Position numbers and translations under genes: made by a program. The notes under the pieces are model-generated. The model was given only the letters and a program-made list of their open reading frames with translations. It had not been told where the DNA came from and ran no database searches. Shown one piece after another: positions 1 to 4,787 of a stretch of DNA of 7,081 nt. Numbering within the stretch: the first letter of the stretch is position 1; each line of letters starts with the position of its first letter. The stretch comes from an uncultured Collinsella sp. GTDB taxonomy: Bacteria > Actinomycetota > Coriobacteriia > Coriobacteriales > Coriobacteriaceae. Location of the stretch: NCBI GenBank assembly GCA_900550785.1, contig URTL01000097.1, positions 1-7,081 on the forward strand. Reading direction: 5' to 3'.

Positions 1-8
1 ACCAAAAT

Positions 9-33
9 AAACCTGTCCCTTTTTGGCAGGTTT
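9..33. repeat. Short inverted repeat upstream of the cyclo-ligase gene
   Basis: The 7-base arms AAACCTG (9-15) and CAGGTTT (27-33) pair perfectly, and CC 17-18 can pair with GG 25-26 inside the loop. A competing hairpin pairs CCAAAA (2-7) with TTTTGG (21-26); the two cannot form together. The element ends four bases before the ribosome binding site of the next gene. It could be a dispersed palindromic repeat, a weak terminator of an upstream gene, or a leader structure. The window starts too close to decide. Confidence 0.4.
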
Positions 34-49
34 GCTAGAGGAGGTTGGG

Positions 50-646
50 ATGGACAAGGCTAAATTGCGGCGAGCGGTGATTGCCCGGCGCGATGCGATT
101 GATTTGGATGTGCGGGCGGCGAAGTCTGCCGTTATCTGTGCGCGGCTTGTTGAGCGACTGGGTCGCTCGGATCCCGCGGCACCGCACACCGTTGCCGTCT
201 ATGCCGCGATGGGTTCCGAGGCAGACCCTGCCGCGTTTGCCGCTGCGGCCGCCGTGCGCGGCTGGCGCGTGGCCTATCCGTGCATGCTCTCGGCAGCCGA
301 AGCCACAGCTTGTGGCCAGCGCATGTGCATGCGGGCAGTTGCCGCCGGCGATGCGTCCGCGGCCCCGTTTATCGCCCACCCTACGCGGGCCTTCGCGGCC
401 ACGGACATCGACAGCAGCCGCTTCCCTATCGTGCCTGCCGAGGCTCTCGACATGATTATCGTGCCACTCGTAGCCTTCGACCGCGCCGGCGCGCGCCTGG
501 GCTACGGCGGCGGCTGTTACGACCGCTACCTGCCCATGCTCTCACCCGCATGTCAAATCATCGGCATAGCCTTTGACGAACAGCGCGTCGACCGCGTTCC
601 CACCGACGCCCACGACCTGCCGCTGCCCCACATCGTCAGCGCCTAA
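50..646 (+). CDS. fau: 5-formyltetrahydrofolate cyclo-ligase (methenyl-THF synthetase)
   Basis: This cytosolic enzyme (EC 6.3.3.2) uses ATP to convert 5-formyl-THF to 5,10-methenyl-THF, returning a storage or inhibitory folate to the one-carbon pool. The product is 198 aa, normal for the family. Visible signatures are an N-terminal KAKLRR segment, VAVYAAMGSEAD (48-59), the glycine-rich nucleotide loop GYGGGCYDRYL (151-161; the sixth position is more often Tyr or Phe), GIAFDEQ (172-178) and the C-terminal PTDAHDLPL (184-192). I chose the ATG at 50 because AGAGGAGG (37-44) lies five bases upstream. An in-frame TTG at 23 would place that site inside the gene. The gene converges on metA with a 23-base gap and no obvious terminator between. 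Family is confident; the symbol follows E. coli ygfA/fau. Confidence 0.93.
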   Translation: MDKAKLRRAVIARRDAIDLDVRAAKSAVICARLVERLGRSDPAAPHTVAVYAAMGSEADPAAFAAAAAVRGWRVAYPCMLSAAEATACGQRMCMRAVAAGDASAAPFIAHPTRAFAATDIDSSRFPIVPAEALDMIIVPLVAFDRAGARLGYGGGCYDRYLPMLSPACQIIGIAFDEQRVDRVPTDAHDLPLPHIVSA

Positions 647-669
647 CGGCTGGCGCACCTCCCGACGGC

Positions 670-1596
670 CTAGTGCTCCTCGCCGGCGCGGGCCAGGTCG
701 TAGGGCGTGGTCTGGTAGACGTAGTAGTTGAGCCAGTTGGTGTAGAGCAACTGAGCCTGGCTGCGCCAGACGTTGCGCGGCTCGGCCGTGGGGTCGTCAT
801 TCGGGAAGTAATGCGCCGGCACCTCCGGGTTGAGTCCGCGCTTCACATCGCGCTCGTACTCCAAGCGCAGCGTGTCGGTATCGTACTCGGGATGGCCAAA
901 TACAAAGAAGCGACGGCTGTCGGTCGACTTGACGATGTACAGGCCCACCTCGTCGGACACGGCCACAACCTCAAGCTGCGGCTCGGCCTCCACATCCTCG
1001 CGGCGCACATCGGTGTTGCGCGAATGCACGGCATAGAAACGGTCGTCAAAGCCGCGGACCAGCGGGCTTTGCGGCTTCACCAGATAATGCTCGAACACAC
1101 CGCTCGCCTTTGCCGGCAGATCGTACTTCTGGATACCGTAATGATGGTACAGACCTGCCTGTGCGCCCCAGCAAATGTGCAGCGTAGAGTGCACGTGCGT
1201 GGTGGACCAATCCATGATCTGGCAGAGCTCGGGCCAGTAGTCGACCTCCTCGAACGGCATCTGCTCCACCGGGGCGCCCGTGATGATCAGGCCGTCGTAG
1301 TGGATGTCGCGGATGTCGTCGAACGTGCGGTAGAACGTCTCCAGGTGGCCGGCGCTCACGTGCGTGGCCTCGTGCGTTTTGGTGCGCAGCAGGTCCACCT
1401 CCACCTGCAGCGGTGTGTTGGAGAGCTTGCGCATGATCTGCGTCTCGGTGGCAATCTTGGTGGGCATGAGGTTGAGGATGAGCACGCGCAGCGGACGGAT
1501 GTCCTGGTGCAGCGCACGGTACTCGGTCATGACAAAGATGTTCTCGCTCTCGAGCTGCGCGGCGGCAGGGAGGGCGTCGGGGATGCGAATGGGCAT
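670..1596 (-). CDS. metA: Homoserine O-acetyltransferase, MetA family
   Basis: Acylates the hydroxyl of L-homoserine, the committing step of methionine synthesis; cytosolic. The product is 308 aa, the usual MetA length, and its numbering matches the E. coli enzyme without gaps at the key points: nucleophile Cys142 in HICWGAQAG (140-148) and the His235/Glu237 pair in FGHPEYD (233-239). The acyl-CoA specificity position reads TGAPVE, giving Glu111. In Bacillus cereus MetA, Glu111 goes with acetyl-CoA, and E. coli has Gly111 with succinyl-CoA, so acetyl transfer is expected. Many databases will still label it succinyltransferase. The ATG is well supported by AAGGAG (1602-1607, read on the minus strand) five bases upstream. 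The gene diverges from the dehydrogenase gene. Its leader seems too short for a SAM riboswitch or T-box. Confidence 0.95.
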   Translation of the reverse strand: MPIRIPDALPAAAQLESENIFVMTEYRALHQDIRPLRVLILNLMPTKIATETQIMRKLSNTPLQVEVDLLRTKTHEATHVSAGHLETFYRTFDDIRDIHYDGLIITGAPVEQMPFEEVDYWPELCQIMDWSTTHVHSTLHICWGAQAGLYHHYGIQKYDLPAKASGVFEHYLVKPQSPLVRGFDDRFYAVHSRNTDVRREDVEAEPQLEVVAVSDEVGLYIVKSTDSRRFFVFGHPEYDTDTLRLEYERDVKRGLNPEVPAHYFPNDDPTAEPRNVWRSQAQLLYTNWLNYYVYQTTPYDLARAGEEH

Positions 1597-1624
1597 GGAT
1601 GCTCCTTACGAGTCAGTTGCAGCT

Positions 1625-1630
1625 ATGGTA
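1625..1630 (-). promoter_or_regulatory. metA: Possible metA -10 box
   Basis: On the minus strand this reads TACCAT, 28 bases before the metA start codon, predicting a leader of roughly 20 bases. No recognisable -35 hexamer lies at 16-18 bases, where the DNA is very GC-rich. The call rests on one weak hexamer and its position. Confidence 0.28.
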
Positions 1631-1763
1631 CAACGACCGGCCCCGCCCGCGCGAGTACATCGCCCGGCGATGCCGTCAGCGGCCCAAATCACTCCAAAAG
1701 CAGAGATTAAGGCATGCCCAAAAATCTATGGCGCTTTAGCCTAGCAAAGTGGCAGCAGGACGC

Positions 1764-1769
1764 TACAAT
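1764..1769 (+). promoter_or_regulatory. Likely -10 box of the dehydrogenase gene
   Basis: TACAAT matches the sigma-70 -10 consensus at five of six positions and lies 37 bases before the chosen start codon, predicting transcription from about 1776. The -35 region (around 1740-1747) is poor. The rest of the 210-base divergent region (1597-1806) shows no riboswitch fold or strong operator palindrome to me. Confidence 0.5.
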
Positions 1770-1806
1770 GGTTCGACGCGAAAAACTCGGCCGAAAGGAT
1801 ACATAT

Positions 1807-2784
1807 ATGTACCAGACGCGTAAGATCGGTGTGGTCGGCCAGGGCCACGTAGGAGCACATGTCGCCAACAGTCTGCTCATGCAGGGCATTGCCGATGAGC
1901 TGTACCTGTGCGATATCAACCAGGCCAAGGTGACGTCCGAGGTCCAGGACCTGCGCGACTCCCTTTCGTTTGTCCCGTACAACACCAAGATCGTCAACTG
2001 CTACGACCACTACGAGAAGCTTGCCTGCTGCGACGTCATCGTCAACGCCGCCGGCAAGGTCGCGCTGGCCGCCGGCAACCGCGACGGCGAGCTGTTCTTT
2101 ACCACCGACGCCGCCCGCACCTTTGCCAAGCGCATCGTCGACGCCGGCTTTGATGGCATCTTCGTGAGCATCTCCAACCCCTGCGACGTCGTGTGCACCG
2201 AGCTGTGGCACCTGACCGGCTACGATCCCAAGAAAATCATCGGCTCGGCCTGCGGTTTGGATTCAGCGCGCCTGCGCACCGAGATCTCCAAGAAGGTCGG
2301 CGTGAGCCCCAAGTCCATCGACGCCTACATGATCGGCGAGCACGGCTTTAGCCAGCTTGCCGCCTTTAAGGCCGCAACCATCGCCGGCAAGAGCCTCAAC
2401 GAGCTCCAGGCCGAGAACCCCGACAAGTACGCCTTTGACCACATGGAGGTCGAGGAGCTCGCACGCAAGGGCGGCTACGTAACCTACCAGGGCAAACAGT
2501 GCACCGAGTACGCCGTCGCCAACTCCGCCGCGCGCGTCTGCGCCGCCGTGCTGCACAACGAGCACGCCGCGCTTTCCGCTTCCACGCTCATGACCGGCCA
2601 GTATGGCGAGGAGGGCATCTTTACCTCCCTGCCGTGCGTGATCGGCGCCGAGGGCGTCGAGGAGGTCTACACGCTCGACCTGTCCGAGTACGAGCTCGAG
2701 GGCTTCCATAAGAGCTGCCAGCACATCCGCGACAACATCGCCCAGCTCGACTGGTGGGACGCCGAGGCCTACGACGCCAAGTAA
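1807..2784 (+). CDS. L-lactate / L-2-hydroxyisocaproate-type dehydrogenase
   Basis: An NAD-dependent L-2-hydroxyacid dehydrogenase that reduces a 2-oxoacid such as pyruvate or a branched-chain 2-oxoacid, reoxidising NADH in the cytosol during fermentation. The product is 325 aa. The Rossmann glycines are in GQGHVG (11-16), with Asp36 as the likely NAD ribose ligand. Active-site equivalents are Arg92 on the mobile loop, Asn124 in SISNPCD, Asp152 and Arg155 in GLDSARLR, and catalytic His179 in GEHGFSQ. The loop lacks the usual LDH AGAPQKPGE pattern, and EELARKGGYV (216-225) resembles L-2-hydroxyisocaproate dehydrogenase, so the substrate may be larger than pyruvate. The ATG at 1807 follows AAAGGA (1794-1799) by seven bases. 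An upstream in-frame ATG at 1714 is rejected because the -10 box lies downstream of it. The gene is monocistronic with a strong terminator. Confidence 0.88.
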   Translation: MYQTRKIGVVGQGHVGAHVANSLLMQGIADELYLCDINQAKVTSEVQDLRDSLSFVPYNTKIVNCYDHYEKLACCDVIVNAAGKVALAAGNRDGELFFTTDAARTFAKRIVDAGFDGIFVSISNPCDVVCTELWHLTGYDPKKIIGSACGLDSARLRTEISKKVGVSPKSIDAYMIGEHGFSQLAAFKAATIAGKSLNELQAENPDKYAFDHMEVEELARKGGYVTYQGKQCTEYAVANSAARVCAAVLHNEHAALSASTLMTGQYGEEGIFTSLPCVIGAEGVEEVYTLDLSEYELEGFHKSCQHIRDNIAQLDWWDAEAYDAK

Positions 2785-2825
2785 GCGTCGGTTGCCGCGA
2801 CACCTCGCTCATACGGACGCCATGC

Positions 2826-2867
2826 AAAGCGGGCCGTGCCGGAAATCCCTGGCACGGCCCGCTTTTT
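2826..2867 (+). terminator. Strong intrinsic terminator after the dehydrogenase gene
   Basis: A perfect 15-bp stem pairs 2826-2840 (AAAGCGGGCCGTGCC) with 2851-2865, around a 10-base loop, and runs into TTTTT at 2863-2867. It begins 41 bases after the dehydrogenase stop. In the reverse direction the tract after the stem is only GCTTT, so it could also stop transcripts of the SIS gene that end 50 bases away, but less efficiently. No better terminator for that gene is visible. Confidence 0.93.
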
Positions 2868-2916
2868 GACTCACACGACACGCTTGCGAATCGAAGGTAA
2901 ATACTTTTCCCGTTAC

Positions 2917-3885
2917 CTAGTACTGCTCGATGCCCATGTAGCGACGAATCTCGGGGCTGTGATCGAACACCTTGCCGCGGGCGGCGCGCAGCTCGCAGCT
3001 CATGTTGTAGAAGAAGATCGGCTCCAGGAACGAACGCACGCTGGCAGGCACTTCACCCACGCCGTACTCGAGCGCATCGAGCACCATGACTGTATCGGTG
3101 TGCGTGTTGAGGAACGCAAGAGCGCGCTCCTCCATGGGGCGGCACTCGCCCGATCCGAGCTGCACAAAGTAGAACACGCCGGGCTCGGTGGCTTCGAACG
3201 GGCCGTGGAAGTACTCGCCGGAGTGGATGTAGCAGCAGTGCTGCCACTGCATCTCCATGAGCGAGCAGATCGCCATGGCATAGGTCTGGCTAAAGTTGGG
3301 GCCGGAGCCCAGAATATAGAAGAACTTGTGCTGCTGGCAGAGCTCGGCAAAGCGGGCGCCCAGCTCGGCGTTGACCTTCTCACGGGCGGCGGGCAGCAGC
3401 GCATCCATCTGCTTGAGGCCCTCATACATGTCGGCGAGTGCCTCGTAGCCTTCCTGCTGGTCGAGCAACTCGGCGGCGATCAGAGCGCCGATGCCCTGCG
3501 GCACCTCAGCCTGCGACACACCCTCACCCCACGGATAGACCCAGGTAGTCCACTTGCCGTTGTCGATCTTTGAGCCCTCGCAGTCGGTAAGGGCAATGAC
3601 CTCGGCACCGGCGGCCAGCGCCACCTCGCAGCCGTCGACGACCTCCTGCGTGTTGCCGCTGTGGCTGCAGGCGATGACGAGCGACTTCTCGCCAAGACTC
3701 TTGGGAGCCATCAGGCAAAACTCGCGTGCCGTGTAGACCGTCGAGGTAAACGTGGTGGCCTCACGCTTGAGCAGCTCGTTGGCCGGCATGAGATCGATCA
3801 TCGAACCGCCGCAAGCGATCCAAAAGACGTTCTCGATCTTGCCCTTGCGCTCGATGATTTCCTGAACCAGATCATGTGCGTTCAT
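2917..3885 (-). CDS. SIS-domain sugar-phosphate deglycase, FrlB-like
   Basis: A 322-aa protein with two SIS (sugar isomerase) domains, resembling FrlB/FraB, which cleave phosphorylated Amadori products such as fructoselysine 6-phosphate to glucose 6-phosphate and the free amine. The first SIS domain carries ACGGS (24-28) and the phosphate-binding SHSGNTQE (74-81); the second begins near ILGSGP (191-196). The block LMEMQWQHCCYIHSGEYFHGP (209-229) matches the FrlB active-site region. Its Glu211 and His227 have the 16-residue spacing of the catalytic Glu/His pair reported for FraB. The C-terminus, SPEIRRYMGIEQY, is also FrlB-like. ATG at 3885 follows AGGAGG (3895-3900) by nine bases. The GntR gene upstream fits sugar-responsive control. 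No partner kinase (FrlD-type), PTS or transporter gene is in the window, so the substrate is unproven. A related aminosugar isomerase or deglycase remains possible. Confidence 0.82.
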   Translation of the reverse strand: MNAHDLVQEIIERKGKIENVFWIACGGSMIDLMPANELLKREATTFTSTVYTAREFCLMAPKSLGEKSLVIACSHSGNTQEVVDGCEVALAAGAEVIALTDCEGSKIDNGKWTTWVYPWGEGVSQAEVPQGIGALIAAELLDQQEGYEALADMYEGLKQMDALLPAAREKVNAELGARFAELCQQHKFFYILGSGPNFSQTYAMAICSLMEMQWQHCCYIHSGEYFHGPFEATEPGVFYFVQLGSGECRPMEERALAFLNTHTDTVMVLDALEYGVGEVPASVRSFLEPIFFYNMSCELRAARGKVFDHSPEIRRYMGIEQY

Positions 3886-3914
3886 GCTGATGCTCCTCCT
3901 TGTGGGGCGGCTTT

Positions 3915-3945
3915 GAACGACGACAGCTCGTACCTGCTGTCGTTC
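3915..3945 (-). other. Leader hairpin of the SIS gene
   Basis: Read on the minus strand, GAAC-GACAGC pairs with GCTGTC-GTC-GTTC around the 8-base loop AGGTACGA: ten base pairs with a three-base bulge on the 3' side. It falls between the predicted start of transcription (about 3951) and the ribosome binding site (3895-3900), so it would be in the messenger's 5' leader. It overlaps the promoter-proximal operator. It may stabilise the message or be part of the operator; no U-tract follows, so it is not a terminator. Confidence 0.5.
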
Positions 3946-3958
3946 TATGTTGTCCTAT
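3939..3958. promoter_or_regulatory. Promoter-proximal operator, tandem GTTCTAT half-sites
   Basis: Two half-sites, GTTCTAT (3942-3948) and GTCCTAT (3952-3958), lie in the same orientation exactly 10 bp apart. The block matches the distal copy (4001-4020) at 17 of 20 positions. It touches the -10 box of the SIS gene and covers the predicted transcription start, where a bound repressor would block RNA polymerase. The neighbouring GntR regulator is the obvious candidate binder; that is inference. Confidence 0.68.
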
Positions 3959-3986
3959 TTATAGCACGTGTAACAACGCCCGTGAA
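3958..3986 (-). promoter_or_regulatory. Predicted promoter of the SIS gene
   Basis: On the minus strand, TTCACG (3981-3986; four of six matches to the -35 consensus) is separated by 17 bases from TATAAA (3958-3963; five of six matches to the -10). Transcription would begin near 3951, giving a leader of about 65 bases. It lies between the two operator copies. Confidence 0.55.
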
Positions 3987-4000
3987 GCCATCTCAGCAAA

Positions 4001-4020
4001 TTTGTTCTATGTTGTTCTAT
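4001..4020. promoter_or_regulatory. Distal operator, tandem GTTCTAT half-sites
   Basis: The plus strand reads TTTGTTCTATGTTGTTCTAT. Two perfect GTTCTAT half-sites (4004-4010 and 4014-4020) are 10 bp apart in direct orientation. It lies 62 bp (about six helical turns) from the proximal copy, upstream of the predicted -35, and 10 bp past the end of the GntR gene. The spacing puts both sites on the same face of the helix, as DNA-looping repression would need. Confidence 0.68.
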
Positions 4021-4029
4021 CTGTGGACG

Positions 4030-4785
4030 TTAGATGTCGAAGACGTAGCGCGAGCCCACGATCTTTTGACGACCGAGCAGCAGGGGCCGCTCGTCCTCAT
4101 CGGTAAAGTAGGCCTCCATATAGAAGAGCGGCTCGCCGACCGGCACCTCCAGCAGCGGGGCCGTCTGAGCATCGGCAAGCGCAATCTCCACGGTGCAAGG
4201 GTCGGACTTGAGCGGTGCGCGGCCCGAATGCTCGGCAACGAGCGCAAAGATCGAGTTATCGGCGAGGTCCTTGTCGGCAAGTGTCTGCAGATAGGGATGG
4301 TCAGCCAGCACAAAGGCGTTGTTCTCGAGCATGACGGGCACGCCGTCTGCCGTGCGCACGCGCTCGACAACGATGAGCTCGCAGCCGGGTTCCACCCCAA
4401 AAAACGCCGCGTCCTCGCGCGTCACCGCAACCACCGTGCGCGACACCAGGCGTGCTCCGGCCACCATGTCGTTGGCAGCGCAACCCTCGGAAAAGCTCTG
4501 AACGTCACCCTTCTGGACAATCTTGCGCTTGAGCTTGGGCGCGCACACGAACGTGCCCCTCCCCTGCTGGCGGTTGAGATACCCCGCGTGCGACAGCTCC
4601 TCGATGGCGCGGCGCACGGTGATGCGTCCCACGCCGTAGTACTTCGCAAGCTCCATCTCGGAAGGAATGCGCGAGCCGGATGCGTACACGCCACGCGCGA
4701 TCTCGCCCTTTAGGTCGTCCATGACCTGCTGGTACAGCGGCACGGCGGGCACGTCAGTGCGGTCGGTTTTATCGTCGAATGCCAT
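4030..4785 (-). CDS. GntR-family (HutC subfamily) transcriptional regulator with UTRA domain
   Basis: A 251-aa cytosolic DNA-binding regulator. The N-terminal winged helix-turn-helix (about 14-80) shows PLYQQVMDDLKGEIARG, IPSEMELAKYYGVGRITVRRAI (40-61) and YLNRQQGRGTFV (69-80), classic GntR. The rest (about 100-251) is a UTRA effector domain ending GSRYVFDI; such domains commonly bind phosphorylated sugars or amino sugars. The ATG is two bases after the recQ stop, and its ribosome binding site, GGAG (4793-4796, minus strand), lies inside the end of recQ, so translation is probably coupled to recQ. Downstream, in the same direction, is the SIS deglycase, with two repeated operator-like blocks between. 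The likely job is effector-sensitive control of that deglycase. No copy of the operator is seen upstream of the regulator, so autoregulation is not evident. The ligand is unknown. Confidence 0.9.
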   Translation of the reverse strand: MAFDDKTDRTDVPAVPLYQQVMDDLKGEIARGVYASGSRIPSEMELAKYYGVGRITVRRAIEELSHAGYLNRQQGRGTFVCAPKLKRKIVQKGDVQSFSEGCAANDMVAGARLVSRTVVAVTREDAAFFGVEPGCELIVVERVRTADGVPVMLENNAFVLADHPYLQTLADKDLADNSIFALVAEHSGRAPLKSDPCTVEIALADAQTAPLLEVPVGEPLFYMEAYFTDEDERPLLLGRQKIVGSRYVFDI

Positions 4786-4787
4786 CG

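Noticed and set aside
673..1710. 345-codon open frame on the plus strand opposite metA
   Set aside because: A shadow of metA caused by high GC. MetA has all its catalytic residues at the expected positions and a strong ribosome binding site.
1714..1806. N-terminal extension of the dehydrogenase by 31 residues
   Set aside because: The -10 box TACAAT lies inside it, it adds residues before the Rossmann strand that the family lacks, and the ATG at 1807 has a well-placed AAAGGA.
1597..1806. SAM riboswitch or T-box upstream of metA
   Set aside because: The best -10 candidate leaves only about 20 bases of leader, and I see no matching stems or a leader terminator.
2895..2918. AGGTAA/TTACCT inverted repeat at the end of the SIS gene as its terminator
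   Set aside because: Only six base pairs, AT-rich, with a 12-base loop and no T-tract on the minus strand after it.
3661..4713. 350-codon open frame on the plus strand spanning the GntR gene, the operator gap and part of the SIS gene
   Set aside because: It crosses two genes with clear families and the regulatory gap. Its residues form no recognisable domain.
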